Origin: DATAEY01 sp045805565
GTDB taxonomy: Bacteria > Actinomycetota > Thermoleophilia > Solirubrobacterales > Solirubrobacteraceae
DNA: 64,000 nucleotides
Assembly (NCBI GenBank): GCA_045805565.1
Contig: JBJMKZ010000050.1
Location: forward strand, 1-64,000
Reading direction: 5' to 3'
Part shown: positions 24,172-32,507 of the stretch, piece after piece
Numbering within the stretch: position 1 is the stretch's first letter
How the letters are laid out: each line of letters starts with the position of its first letter
Notes under the pieces: generated by a model
Databases searched by the model: none
Told to the model about the DNA's origin: nothing
What the model saw: only the letters and a program-made list of their open reading frames with translations
Program-made: the position numbers and the translations under genes

Positions 24172-24902
24172 CGGCGGCCGACGCGGACCGCGCCGCGCTC
24201 GTGCTCGGGGCGCGGAACCTGGGCGGCGCCATCGCCGACCGCCTGCTGACCGGCGGCTGGAGGGTGGCCGCCGTCGCGCGCAGCCAGGACACGCTGGCGC
24301 GCCTCGGTGAGCGTGGGGCGCTGGCGCTCGCCGCCGACGCGGCCGACCCGGCCGACCTCCAGCGCGCCATCGCGCGCACGCGCGAGGAGCTGGGGACGCT
24401 GCGCCTGATCGTCAACGCGGTGAGCGCCAGCCGGCCCAGCGGCGAGGGGCCGTTCGGGGGCGGCCCGCTGGCGGAGGCGACTATGGACTCCTTCCGTGGC
24501 TGGGCCAGCGCGGTAGCCGAACAGAGCTTCGCCTTCCTCTCCACCGGCGCGCGCGCCCTCCGCAAGGTCGGCGGAGGCACGCTGATCCAGGTGACCGGTG
24601 GCTCGTCGCGGCGCGCCATGCCGGGGAAGGGGGCCTGGGCCGCCGGCGCGTTCGCCACCCGGGCGCTGGTTCAGGCGGCGGCTCAGGAGCTGCGTCCCGA
24701 CGGCATCCACGTCGCGCTGCTGGTGGTGGACGCCACCATCGAGTCGCCCAAGACGGCGCCCTACACCGGGGACGCGCCGCGCGACGCGCTGGCCGACATG
24801 GCCGACGTCGCGGCCGCCGTCGAGTACCTGGCCGCGCAGGGACCGCGAGGGATGACGCACGAGCTGGTGATCACGCCCGCCGGCGACCGCTGGGTCCCTT
24901 AG
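24168..24902 (+). CDS. Atypical short-chain dehydrogenase/reductase-like protein
   Basis: 244 residues with an SDR-like Rossmann fold: ALVLGARNLGGAIADRLLTG at the N-terminus, DAADPADLQRAI, VNAVSASRP and late MTHELVITPAGDRWVP. The nucleotide loop reads GARNLGGA rather than GxxxGIG. Where YxxxK should stand the sequence is GKGAWAAGAFATRAL, so the catalytic Tyr-Lys pair seems absent. It may bind NAD(P) without classical dehydrogenase chemistry. ATG 24168 overlaps the stop of the leader ORF. Confidence 0.75.
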   Translation: MTAADADRAALVLGARNLGGAIADRLLTGGWRVAAVARSQDTLARLGERGALALAADAADPADLQRAIARTREELGTLRLIVNAVSASRPSGEGPFGGGPLAEATMDSFRGWASAVAEQSFAFLSTGARALRKVGGGTLIQVTGGSSRRAMPGKGAWAAGAFATRALVQAAAQELRPDGIHVALLVVDATIESPKTAPYTGDAPRDALADMADVAAAVEYLAAQGPRGMTHELVITPAGDRWVP

Positions 24903-24946
24903 ATACGCGCGGACCTCCGCTGGGGAGCGGCGGGCGGTCCTGACGC

Positions 24947-25378
24947 TCAGCTGGGGACCGACAGGCGGTCCTGCACGCGATCGACCAGTCGCTCGGCGTC
25001 CGACCTCAGCTGTCCGAGCCCGCGGCCGGCGTCGCGACGTGTCCTGCGTGCGCGACGCTCGACGCCACCCCGGCTGCGCCGCACGGCGGTGGCGCCCCGG
25101 CGCTCGAACCGGCTCAGCTGCCGGCGGAGACGGGAGCGCGTGCTGACCGCATCGGTGATCGCGTCCCGCGCGGCCAGCGTCGCGCCCACCGGAATCAGCA
25201 GCGCACGCTCGGCGTGGCGGCTGATGGCGTCCAGGCGCCTCACCCGGGCGTCGGCCCGTCGGGTCGCACGCGTCGAGCTGCGCAACTGCCGCCCGTTGCG
25301 CCCGGCGGCGTTGCGCTTCCGCGTGGCGGCCGCCTTGCGGGCGGCGGCGCTGCGCTGTCTCGCTGTCTGCGTGGCCAT
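24947..25378 (-). CDS. Basic Ala/Arg-rich hypothetical protein
   Basis: 143 residues, strongly basic. The N-terminus QRSAAARKAAATRKRNAAGR looks like a histone-H1 or HU-tail-type AAxK/R repeat. The middle (LLIPVGATLAARDAITDAV) is a phasin-like amphipathic helix, followed by alternating Arg-rich helices. It may bind nucleic acid or granules; I cannot assign a family. ATG 25378 follows AAGGAG by 11 bases. The divergent small acidic ORF begins about 170 bases away, with only promoter space between. Confidence 0.65.
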   Translation of the reverse strand: MATQTARQRSAAARKAAATRKRNAAGRNGRQLRSSTRATRRADARVRRLDAISRHAERALLIPVGATLAARDAITDAVSTRSRLRRQLSRFERRGATAVRRSRGGVERRARRTRRDAGRGLGQLRSDAERLVDRVQDRLSVPS

Positions 25379-25551
25379 GAACCGATCAACTCCTTGGATC
25401 GCTTGATTCGCCTCTGGCGTCCCCGGCGTGCAGCCAGCCAAACGTCCGATTCGCACCTGGTGCGGACCGTCACGAGCGATGCATGCGGGACTGCGCTCGG
25501 GGTACCCCAGGCGGACATCGGACGTGCAACGAAGAGAGGAGGCGACGCCAC

Positions 25552-25713
25552 GTGGAGCATCTCGACGACGAGGGCCGCGACCCACTGAGCGATGACGTCG
25601 ATCCCTCCGAGGCGCTGCCCGAGGAGGACGAGGACCTCGTCGACCTGGAGGACTTCGAGGCGCCGGAGGCCCTCGACCCGCTCGAGGAGATCGAAGACGA
25701 CGAGCCGACCTAG
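25552..25713 (+). CDS. Small acidic hypothetical protein (53 aa)
   Basis: Starts GTG with GAGGAGG 9 bases upstream. The product is almost all Asp, Glu, Leu and Pro (VEHLDDEGRDPLSDDVDP, ending EEIEDDEPT) and is probably disordered. It lies between the divergent basic protein and the SpoIIE phosphatase. No family recognised; codon use and the ribosome site make it likely real. Confidence 0.6.
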   Translation: MEHLDDEGRDPLSDDVDPSEALPEEDEDLVDLEDFEAPEALDPLEEIEDDEPT

Positions 25714-25742
25714 CTCTGGCGGCCCGGACGTCCCTTCTCGGT

Positions 25743-25748
25743 TAGTCT
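25743..25748 (+). promoter_or_regulatory. -10 box before the PAS-GAF-SpoIIE gene
   Basis: TAGTCT, 16 bases before ATG 25765, with the Shine-Dalgarno GGGAGGGG between. This gene therefore has a short true leader. Confidence 0.5.
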
Positions 25749-25764
25749 CAAGCGGGAGGGGAAG

Positions 25765-27798
25765 ATGGCGACCCGCGTGCCAGGCGAGCCGGTCATGGCG
25801 CCCCGCGACAGCGGGGACCTCGGTTCGGCGTTGATCGCCTCGGCGCTGGACTGCGTGGTGGTCGTGGACCCGGAAGGCCGGATCGCCGAGTTCAATCCCG
25901 CCGCGGAGGAGACCTTCGGCCACCGGCGCGAGGATGTCCTCGGCCGCGACATGGCCGAGTTGCTCCTTCCCCCCGAGATTCGGGACCGGCTTCGGATTGG
26001 CCTGGCCAGTGGCGTCAACTCGGGCGAGGGATCCCTCTTGGATCGTCCCGTGGAGGTGTCCGCATCGCGTGTGGACGGCTCACGGGTTCCGATCGAGCTG
26101 ACCATCTCCCGGCTTCCGGAGTTCGATCCCCCGCGGTTCACCGTCTACCTGCGGGACATGAGCCGCCGCCGCTCCGTCGACTACGCCCAGCTTCACCAGG
26201 CGGCCATCGTCGAGTCGACTGACGACGCCGTCCTCAGCAAGGACTCCCGCGGAATCGTCACCAGTTGGAATCCCGCCGCCGAACGGGTCTACGGCTACCG
26301 CGCCGAGGAGGCGGTCGGCCGCCACGTCTCGTTCCTGGTTCCTCCCGATCACCGCGGCGAGGAGTCGCGGATCCTGGCCCGGGCGATGGCGGGCGAGCGG
26401 ATCGCCACCTACGAGACCGAGCGGATCCGGGCCGATGGGACGCGCATCGACGTCTCGCTCACCGTCTCCCCCATCGTGGATCCGGACGAGGGCGTCATCG
26501 GGGCGTCGGTGATCGCCCGCGACATCACGGCCCGCAATCGAGCCACGCAGGCCCAGCGGTTCCTGGCCAATGCCAGCGCGGCACTCGATGCGTCGCTCGA
26601 TCCAGTCCAGACGCTGCGCACCATCGTCCGCACGGCGGTGCCGGAGCTGGCCGAGCTGTGTGTCATCGACCTGCTGCGGGACGACGGGTCGATCGGCGGC
26701 GCCGTCGCCGGAGCGACGGATCCCGCCTTCGCCCGGGAGCTCGAGGCCCTGCGGGGGCGCTTCCCGCTCGATCCTCGCGGCCGGCATCCGGTGGCCCAGG
26801 TGCTGCGCAGCGGCAGGTCGGTGGTGCTACGCGACCTTGGCAAGCCGGAGGTCGAGGCGGACGTCGCCCAGAGCGAGGAGCACCGGCGGTTCATGCACCG
26901 GACCGGCTACAGCTCGGCGGCCGTCGTGCCCATGGTCGCCCGCGGCCGCCTGCTCGGCGCGATCTCGCTCCTGCACGTGAACAACGACCGGCGCTACGAC
27001 CCCTCCGACCTGTCGTTGCTCGAGGACCTCGCCGGCCGTGCCGCGATGGCGTTCGACAACGCCCGGCTGTACGCCGAGCGCACGCGCATCGCCCGCACAT
27101 TGCAGCAGGGCCTGCTGCCCGCGGACCTGCCTTCGATGCCCGGGTTCTCGGTGTCCGCGTCGTACCACCCGGCGGGCGAGGGCAACGAGGTCGGAGGCGA
27201 CTTCTACGACGTGTTCGAGCGCGAGGGCGAATGGATGGTGGTCGTCGGTGACGTTTGCGGGAAGGGCGCCGAGGCGGCCGCCGTCACCGCGCTGATCCGC
27301 AACGCGGTGCGGGCGGTCGCGCTGGGCGAACGCGGTCCGTCGACGATCCTCGGGCAGGTGAACGAGGTGATGCTGCGCCACGACGTGGGAGAGCGCTTCG
27401 CCAGCGCGGTGGTGGGCCGGCTGACCCCCCGTGGCGACGGGGCGAGCCTGTGCCTGGCGGTCGCGGGCCATCCGCCTCCGCTCGTGCTCCGTCCCGGGGG
27501 GAGGATCCGCTCGGGCGCCCCCCGCGGCGACCTGCTCGGGATTGGCGCCCGCGCCGCCTTCCCGGAGCTGTCGCTGGCGCTGTCACCGGGTGACACGGTG
27601 ATCCTCTACACCGATGGAGTGCTGGAGGCCGGCGCCCCCGACCGCGTCCTGTCGGACGAGGACCTCGAATCGGTCCTGGCGCAGTGCGGCGGGCTCCCGA
27701 CCCGCGAGGTCGTGCACACCCTGGAGCGGCACGCGCTGCGCCTGAGCCGCGGCAGCCCCCGCGACGACCTGGCGATCCTGGCCGTCACGGTCGGCTGA
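25765..27798 (+). CDS. PAS-PAS-GAF-SpoIIE (PPM) serine phosphatase
   Basis: 677 residues, cytoplasmic, no membrane helix. Two PAS domains (about 20-140, ALDCVVVVDPEGRIAEFNPAA; about 145-265, STDDAVLSKDSRGIVTSWNP), a GAF domain (about 280-435, ending MAFDNARLYAERTRIARTLQ), then a SpoIIE/RsbU-type PP2C domain with metal-binding GGDFYDVFE and VVGDVCGKGAEAAA and a late GDTVILYTDGVLEA. It should dephosphorylate an anti-sigma antagonist in response to sensed signals, releasing an alternative sigma factor. The STAS protein at 12155 is one candidate partner. Cognate kinase and sigma factor not in view. Confidence 0.9.
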   Translation: MATRVPGEPVMAPRDSGDLGSALIASALDCVVVVDPEGRIAEFNPAAEETFGHRREDVLGRDMAELLLPPEIRDRLRIGLASGVNSGEGSLLDRPVEVSASRVDGSRVPIELTISRLPEFDPPRFTVYLRDMSRRRSVDYAQLHQAAIVESTDDAVLSKDSRGIVTSWNPAAERVYGYRAEEAVGRHVSFLVPPDHRGEESRILARAMAGERIATYETERIRADGTRIDVSLTVSPIVDPDEGVIGASVIARDITARNRATQAQRFLANASAALDASLDPVQTLRTIVRTAVPELAELCVIDLLRDDGSIGGAVAGATDPAFARELEALRGRFPLDPRGRHPVAQVLRSGRSVVLRDLGKPEVEADVAQSEEHRRFMHRTGYSSAAVVPMVARGRLLGAISLLHVNNDRRYDPSDLSLLEDLAGRAAMAFDNARLYAERTRIARTLQQGLLPADLPSMPGFSVSASYHPAGEGNEVGGDFYDVFEREGEWMVVVGDVCGKGAEAAAVTALIRNAVRAVALGERGPSTILGQVNEVMLRHDVGERFASAVVGRLTPRGDGASLCLAVAGHPPPLVLRPGGRIRSGAPRGDLLGIGARAAFPELSLALSPGDTVILYTDGVLEAGAPDRVLSDEDLESVLAQCGGLPTREVVHTLERHALRLSRGSPRDDLAILAVTVG

Positions 27799-27802
27799 TC
27801 GG

Positions 27803-27808
27803 TAGACC
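27803..27808 (+). promoter_or_regulatory. Possible -10 box of the LigD-PE operon
   Basis: TAGACC, 7 bases before ATG 27816; the final base deviates from TANNNT. Confidence 0.4.
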
Positions 27809-27815
27809 TACTGGG

Positions 27816-28418
27816 ATGGCCTCGAGGCGACTTGAGACCTACCGGCGCAGGCGGGACCTGAAGCGCTCCGGCGAGCCGGCCGGCGCGCGCCGACGCTCCG
27901 GCCGTCGCCGGCCGGTGTTCGTGGTCCAGAAGCACGACGCGACCTCCCTTCACTACGACTTCCGCCTCGAGGTCGCGGGCGTCCTGAAGTCGTGGGCGGT
28001 GCCAAAGGGGCCCTCGACCGATCCGCGCGACAGGAGGCTCGCCATGGAGGTCGAGGACCACCCGCTCGATTACGCGTCGTTCGAGGGCGTCATCGAGGAG
28101 GGCAGCTACGGAGCGGGACCGGTGATCGTGTGGGATACGGGCACATACCGCGACATCACCGAGCGGGGCGGGACGCGGGTTCCGATCGAGCAGGCACTTC
28201 GCGACGGGCATGTCTCGGTGTGGCTGGAGGGACGCAAGCTGCGCGGCGGCTGGTCGCTGCGTCGCATACGCGACGGCGCCAAGCCGCAGTGGCTGCTGGT
28301 CAAGCGGCGCGACGCCGAGGCCGACGCCCGCCGGCGCCCCACCAGCACCCAGCCCGAGTCGGTGCTGTCGGGCCGGACGATCGAGGAGCTGGCCGGCTCC
28401 GCCGGCTCCGGTGGCTGA
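27816..28418 (+). CDS. LigD-type 3'-phosphoesterase domain protein
   Basis: 200 residues equal to the phosphoesterase module of LigD, which trims 3'-phosphate or 3'-ribonucleotide ends before ligation. The conserved core VQKHDATSLHYDFRLE holds His40, His46 and Asp48, as in known LigD PE domains. WAVPKGPS, EDHPLDYASFEG and GSYGAGPVIVWDTGTY follow. A basic N-terminus (YRRRRDLKRS) may bind DNA. It is the first gene of a three-gene set overlapping the ligase gene by 8 bases. Confidence 0.9.
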   Translation: MASRRLETYRRRRDLKRSGEPAGARRRSGRRRPVFVVQKHDATSLHYDFRLEVAGVLKSWAVPKGPSTDPRDRRLAMEVEDHPLDYASFEGVIEEGSYGAGPVIVWDTGTYRDITERGGTRVPIEQALRDGHVSVWLEGRKLRGGWSLRRIRDGAKPQWLLVKRRDAEADARRRPTSTQPESVLSGRTIEELAGSAGSGG

Positions 28419-29400
28419 CCCGCTCGCCGGCCTGTCGGCCGAGGACCGGCGCCGGCTGCGGCAGGGTCCCGCGCCCCGGAGGTTCGAGCCGATGAAGGCG
28501 GTGCTCACCGACGAGCGGTTCTCGGATCCCGGCTGGCTCTACGAGCGCAAGCTGGACGGCATCCGCTGCCTCGCGGTACGCGACGGAGATGACGTGCGGC
28601 TGAGGTCGCGCAACGACCTCAGCCTCAACGGCCGCTTCCCGGAACTCGTGGACGCCCTCGGTCGCGACCGCGCCCGCCACTTCGCGGTCGACGGCGAGGT
28701 GGTGGCTTTCGCCGGCGCCCAGACGAGCTTCGCCCGCCTCGCGCGGCGCGGGCGGCGGCCCGGCATACCGGTCTACCTGTACGTCTTCGACGTGCTGTGG
28801 GTGGATGGGCACGACACGCGCGCACTGGCGCTGCGGGCCCGCAAGGCGGTGCTCCGCCGCGCGCTGCAATTCCACGGACCGGTGCGGCTCACGCCCTACC
28901 GCTACCGCGACGGCGAGGCGCTCTACCGCCAGGCATGCCGCAAGGGATGGGAGGGACTGATCGCCAAGCGGGTCCTCAGCGCCTACACCGGCGCGCGCAC
29001 GCGGGACTGGCTGAAGTTCAAGTGTGCCAGCGAGCAGGAGCTGGTGATCGGCGGCTACACGGCGCCTCGCGGCTCGCGCGAGGAGCTGGGCGCCCTGCTG
29101 CTCGGGTACTACCGCGACGGCGAGCTGCGCTACGCCGGGAAGGTCGGCACCGGCTTCGACCGCGCGACACTGCGCGAGCTGGCGCAACGCCTGCGTCGGC
29201 TGCGACGCGACAGCTCGCCGTTCGCAGGCGACGACGCGCCGGCCCGGCAGACGACCTGGGTTCATCCGCGCCTGGTCGTCCAGATCGGCTTCAGCGAGTG
29301 GACGCGCGACGGCCGCCTCCGCCACCCGCGCTACCTGGGCCTGCGGGAGGACAAGGATCCCCGCGAGGTGGTGCGCGAACGTCCCCGGCCGGCGCGATGA
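28411..29400 (+). CDS. ATP-dependent DNA ligase (LigD ligase module)
   Basis: 329 residues. Adenylation motif I has nucleophile Lys47 in YERKLDGIR, followed by motifs RSRNDLSLNGRFPEL, VDGEVVAF, VYLYVFDVLW, GLIAKRVLSAYTGAR and TRDWLKFKC. The OB-fold C-terminus includes VGTGFDRATL and QIGFSEWTRDGRLRHPRYLG. It seals nicks using ATP, here in the NHEJ-type LigD context. GTG 28411 overlaps the upstream stop. It contains no fused polymerase or phosphoesterase domain, both of which are separate neighbours. Confidence 0.92.
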   Translation: MADPLAGLSAEDRRRLRQGPAPRRFEPMKAVLTDERFSDPGWLYERKLDGIRCLAVRDGDDVRLRSRNDLSLNGRFPELVDALGRDRARHFAVDGEVVAFAGAQTSFARLARRGRRPGIPVYLYVFDVLWVDGHDTRALALRARKAVLRRALQFHGPVRLTPYRYRDGEALYRQACRKGWEGLIAKRVLSAYTGARTRDWLKFKCASEQELVIGGYTAPRGSREELGALLLGYYRDGELRYAGKVGTGFDRATLRELAQRLRRLRRDSSPFAGDDAPARQTTWVHPRLVVQIGFSEWTRDGRLRHPRYLGLREDKDPREVVRERPRPAR

Positions 29401-30302
29401 GCGAACCCGCGTCGGTGCGGGCGGGAAGGCGGGTGATCGAGATCACCCATCCCGAGCGCGTCATGTTCTCGCAAGCCGGCCTGACCAAGCTGGACCTGGC
29501 GCGCTACTACGGGCGCGTCGCGACGGCGATGGTGCCCCACACCCGGGATCGGCCGGTGACGATGCAGACGTTCCCCGGTGGAGCCGGCGGCGACGGCTAT
29601 GTGATCAAGCAGGCGCCGCGCCACTTCCCGATGTGGATCGCCCGCGCCCGGATGGAGAAGAAGGGCGGCAGCGTCGAGCACGTCCTGGCCAACGACGCGG
29701 GCACGCTGGTCTACCTGGCCGGCCAGAACGTGATCACCCCCCACGTCTGGCCCGCGCGCGCCGACCGGCCCGACCGGCCGGACCGCCTGATCTTCGACCT
29801 CGACCCGCCGGCCGGAACCCGGTTCGCCGAGGTACGGGCCGTCGCCCGCTCGCTCGGCGACGCCCTGCGCGACCTCGGCCTCGAGCCGTTCGCGATGACC
29901 ACCGGCTCGCGCGGAGTGCACGTGGTCGTCCCGCTGCGCCGAACCTCGTCGTGGGCCCAGACCCGGGCATTCGCCCGAACGATGGCCAACCGGCTGGTGG
30001 GCGAGAACCGCAGCGCGCTTACGACCGCGCGCTACAAGTCCCAGCGCCGGGGGCGAATCTTCGTCGACACCGGGCGCACCACCTATGCCCACCACGCCGC
30101 CGCCCCCTACGCGGTTCGGCCCAGGCCGAACGCCCCGGTCGCGACGCCCCTGCGCTGGGAGGAGCTCGAGGACCGCCGGCTCGATCCCCAGGGGTGGACG
30201 ATCCAGACGCTCCCACGCCGCCTGGAGTCGGAGGGCGACCCGTGGCGCGGGATCGGGCGGCACTCCCGGGCGCTGGGGCGGGCAGCGGCGCGACTGGGCT
30301 AG
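29397..30302 (+). CDS. LigD-type primase-polymerase (Pol domain) protein
   Basis: 301 residues of the archaeo-eukaryotic primase-like Pol module, which fills or extends ends, often with ribonucleotides. It has LTKLDLARYYGRVATAMVPH, MQTFPGG, the catalytic aspartates in LIFDLDPPAGT, TGSRGVHVVVPL, and late KSQRRGRIFVD and YAVRPRPNAPVATPL. ATG 29397 overlaps the ligase stop as ATGA. Its stop shares CTAG with the convergent NYN gene. Ku is not encoded in this window. Confidence 0.92.
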   Translation: MSEPASVRAGRRVIEITHPERVMFSQAGLTKLDLARYYGRVATAMVPHTRDRPVTMQTFPGGAGGDGYVIKQAPRHFPMWIARARMEKKGGSVEHVLANDAGTLVYLAGQNVITPHVWPARADRPDRPDRLIFDLDPPAGTRFAEVRAVARSLGDALRDLGLEPFAMTTGSRGVHVVVPLRRTSSWAQTRAFARTMANRLVGENRSALTTARYKSQRRGRIFVDTGRTTYAHHAAAPYAVRPRPNAPVATPLRWEELEDRRLDPQGWTIQTLPRRLESEGDPWRGIGRHSRALGRAAARLG

Positions 30303-30664
30303 CGGGTCGCCTCGTCCAGGCGCCGCCGGAAGCCGCCCGCCCCCGTCACGAGCGCGCCGGCGGCGCGAGCCCGCGCGGCAAGCTCCGCGTCCGACGTCAC
30401 CACGGTCACGGTCCCGGGGTGGGCGTCGGCGGAAAGGTTCTCGACGATCGCGTCGTCCGCGCTGGGCGCGAAGACGACCTCGACCGATCGGGTCGGAGGC
30501 AGCTCGAACGGGCGCCCGTCGAAGACGGCCGTGACCTCGTCCCCCGCCCGGCGGGCGAAGGACTCGAGATCCGCCAGCAGGGCGCACCCGGCGCCCTCGC
30601 GGTCGCGCCACCAGCCGTCGGGACGCGACCCGATCACGTTCATGGCGTCCACCAACCAGCGCAC
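30299..30664 (-). CDS. NYN-domain (YacP-like, DUF901) putative ribonuclease
   Basis: 121 residues. VRWLVDAMNVIGSRPDGWWRD is the N-terminal strand and loop of YacP-like NYN nucleases with the conserved Asp and Asn, followed by EVTAVFDGRP, ADDAIVENL and VTVVTSDAELAARARAAGA carrying the later acidic residues. I place the start at GTG 30664 because the fold begins there; ATG 30733 would add 23 basic residues and reach into the divergent promoter. Likely RNA processing, though its position next to LigD is probably chance. Confidence 0.78.
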   Translation of the reverse strand: MRWLVDAMNVIGSRPDGWWRDREGAGCALLADLESFARRAGDEVTAVFDGRPFELPPTRSVEVVFAPSADDAIVENLSADAHPGTVTVVTSDAELAARARAAGALVTGAGGFRRRLDEATR

Positions 30665-30734
30665 GAGCGGTCGCGGATGATGACGTAGAAGGCGGTTCCG
30701 CAGCCGGGTGCCGTGGCGGCGGGGTCCGGTCATC

Positions 30735-30740
30735 TAGGCT
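30735..30740 (+). promoter_or_regulatory. -10 box of the gene at 30747 (leaderless)
   Basis: TAGGCT, 6 bases before the ATG. Confidence 0.6.
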
Positions 30741-30746
30741 GGGTCG

Positions 30747-31400
30747 ATGGACGTCGTGGTGGCGGGCGGTCACGGCAAGGTTGCCCAGCGGCTGCTCGAG
30801 CGACTGGCGGCCGCTGGGGATCGCGCCCGCGGCCTGATCCGCAACCCCGATCATGCCGCCGACCTCGAGCGTCTGGGGGCCGAGCCGGTGCTCGCCGACC
30901 TCGAGGCCGAGCAGGACATCTCCCGGCACCTGGTCGGCGCCGACGCGGTGGTGTTCGCCGCCGGCGCCGGGCCGGGGAGTGGCCCCGAACGCAAGCGGAC
31001 CGTCGATCTGGGCGGGGCGCTGAAGCTGATCGAGGGTGCCCGGGCCCAGGGCGTTGGCCGCTACGTGATGGTCAGCGCGATGGGCGCGGCCGATCCCGCC
31101 GCCGGCCCGCCGGCGATGCGCCCGTACCTCGAGGCCAAGGCCGAGGCGGACGCCGCGCTGCGCGCCAGCGGACTGGAGTGGACGATCGTCCGGCCCGGTC
31201 GGCTCACCGACGATCCGGCCACCGGCCGGGTGGCCGTGGCTCCCGGCCTGCACCGCCACGGCGAGATCCCCCGTGACGACACCGCGGCCGTCCTGGCCGC
31301 CACGCTTCACGCGCCCAGCACGATCGGGCTCGCGTTCGAGGTGCTGGCCGGCGACACCCCCGTCGAGGAGGCCGTCGCGGCGCTCCAGACCGGCAGTTGA
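30747..31400 (+). CDS. NAD(P)-binding atypical SDR (NmrA/YwnB-like)
   Basis: 217 residues. MDVVVAGGHGKVAQRLLERL is the nucleotide-binding loop (GGxGxVxxxL), then DLEAEQDISRHLVGADAVVFAAG, YVMVSAMGA, PYLEAKAEADAALRASGLEW and TIVRPGRL. These are hallmarks of the extended/atypical SDR group often binding NADPH as redox sensor or reductase. Full length. Substrate unknown. Leaderless start. Confidence 0.85.
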   Translation: MDVVVAGGHGKVAQRLLERLAAAGDRARGLIRNPDHAADLERLGAEPVLADLEAEQDISRHLVGADAVVFAAGAGPGSGPERKRTVDLGGALKLIEGARAQGVGRYVMVSAMGAADPAAGPPAMRPYLEAKAEADAALRASGLEWTIVRPGRLTDDPATGRVAVAPGLHRHGEIPRDDTAAVLAATLHAPSTIGLAFEVLAGDTPVEEAVAALQTGS

Positions 31401-31433
31401 CGGATTTTTCCCCTAGAGGTCCGCTCAGCTGGC

Positions 31434-31439
31434 TAGGGT
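31434..31439 (+). promoter_or_regulatory. -10 box of the gene at 31447 (leaderless)
   Basis: TAGGGT, 7 bases before ATG 31447. Confidence 0.6.
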
Positions 31440-31446
31440 TGCGACC

Positions 31447-32310
31447 ATGCGCGAAAAACTAGACATCGGCGGCGTAATCAGCCGCGTCTTCAATACGTAT
31501 CGCGACCAGGCCGGAGTGCTCCTACCGGCCGCGGTCCTCGTGTACCTCCCATTCGCGATCATCAACGGGATCATTCTCAGCACTGGAGCGAACGTCATCC
31601 TGGTGTTCATCACCTCGATCCTGCAGGCGATCGCCGCGTTGCTGTTCACGGGAATGGTCGTGCAGCTGGTGCGCGATATCCAGGACGGGAGACGCGACTC
31701 GTCGATCGGCCAGCTTTTCGAGTCGGTGGTTCCGGTTCTCGGTGCCCTGATCGGGGTCATCATCCTGGCGGCGATCGGGATCACGATCGGGTTCATCCTG
31801 CTCATCGTGCCGGGGCTGATCCTCCTGACCCTCTGGGCGGTTGTGGTTCCGGTCACGGTGGTGGAGCGACCCGGCGTCACCGCCGCGTTCGGCCGAAGCC
31901 GGGAGCTCGTGAGAGGAAGCGGCTGGCAGGTCTTGGCCGTGCTCGTGATCTTCTTCCTCATCCAGGTCGTACTCGGGCGGGTTCTCGGCGCGATCGTTGC
32001 GGGCATCACCGCCAGCGTGGTCGGCGTGATCATCGCCCAGCTCCTCGTCAACGTGCTCGTCGGACCGCTGACCGCCCTCGCTCAGCCGACGATGTACTTC
32101 GATCTGCGTCGGCTCAAGGAGGCTGCGCCCGCGGCTGCGGGCGCGGTCGAGCCCGCGCCCGCCGGGGCGGCGCCCACGGGTGGCACCGGTGCGCCGGCGC
32201 CCGGCGCGGGGACGCCCGGGCCCGGCCCGGCCGGCCCCGGGCCCGGGGGCCCGACCCAGCCGGGTCAGCCGCCGCCACCGTCGCAGCCGCCCCCTCCCGC
32301 GGCCGGCTGA
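31447..32310 (+). CDS. Multi-pass membrane protein with Pro/Gly-rich tail
   Basis: 287 residues. The N-terminal amphipathic LDIGGVISRVFNTYRDQAG precedes six or so helices and the motif VVVPVTVVERPGVTAAFGRSRELVRGSGWQV, typical of glycerophosphodiesterase-associated/DUF975-like membrane domains of unknown role. A final 70 residues are Pro, Gly and Ala with P-x-P runs, likely a cytoplasmic disordered tail. Codon use in the first 600 bases is somewhat less GC-biased than in neighbours. A strong hairpin follows the stop by about 20 bases. Confidence 0.78.
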   Translation: MREKLDIGGVISRVFNTYRDQAGVLLPAAVLVYLPFAIINGIILSTGANVILVFITSILQAIAALLFTGMVVQLVRDIQDGRRDSSIGQLFESVVPVLGALIGVIILAAIGITIGFILLIVPGLILLTLWAVVVPVTVVERPGVTAAFGRSRELVRGSGWQVLAVLVIFFLIQVVLGRVLGAIVAGITASVVGVIIAQLLVNVLVGPLTALAQPTMYFDLRRLKEAAPAAAGAVEPAPAGAAPTGGTGAPAPGAGTPGPGPAGPGPGGPTQPGQPPPPSQPPPPAAG

Positions 32311-32330
32311 GCCGCACCTCGAGCTGGCTT

Positions 32331-32360
32331 CCCGTCCGGGCGCGCTCGCGCCCGGACGGG
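32331..32360. terminator. Perfect 14-base inverted repeat after the membrane-protein gene
   Basis: CCCGTCCGGGCGCG pairs exactly with CGCGCCCGGACGGG around a 2-base centre. There is no T-run, so it may be a GC-type terminator or pause site. Confidence 0.55.
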
Positions 32361-32507
32361 TCGACGTCGTACGCCCGGCCGGCAGAGCACCGGCTCGAGC
32401 GCTCGCGACGCTCGCCTGGGTGAACGAACCCTCGACATTCACCCAGCGCCGTTCAGTACAGTGCGCCGGCAGGACGCGATCTGCGTCCCAGTCCCAGGAG
32501 GATCGGC

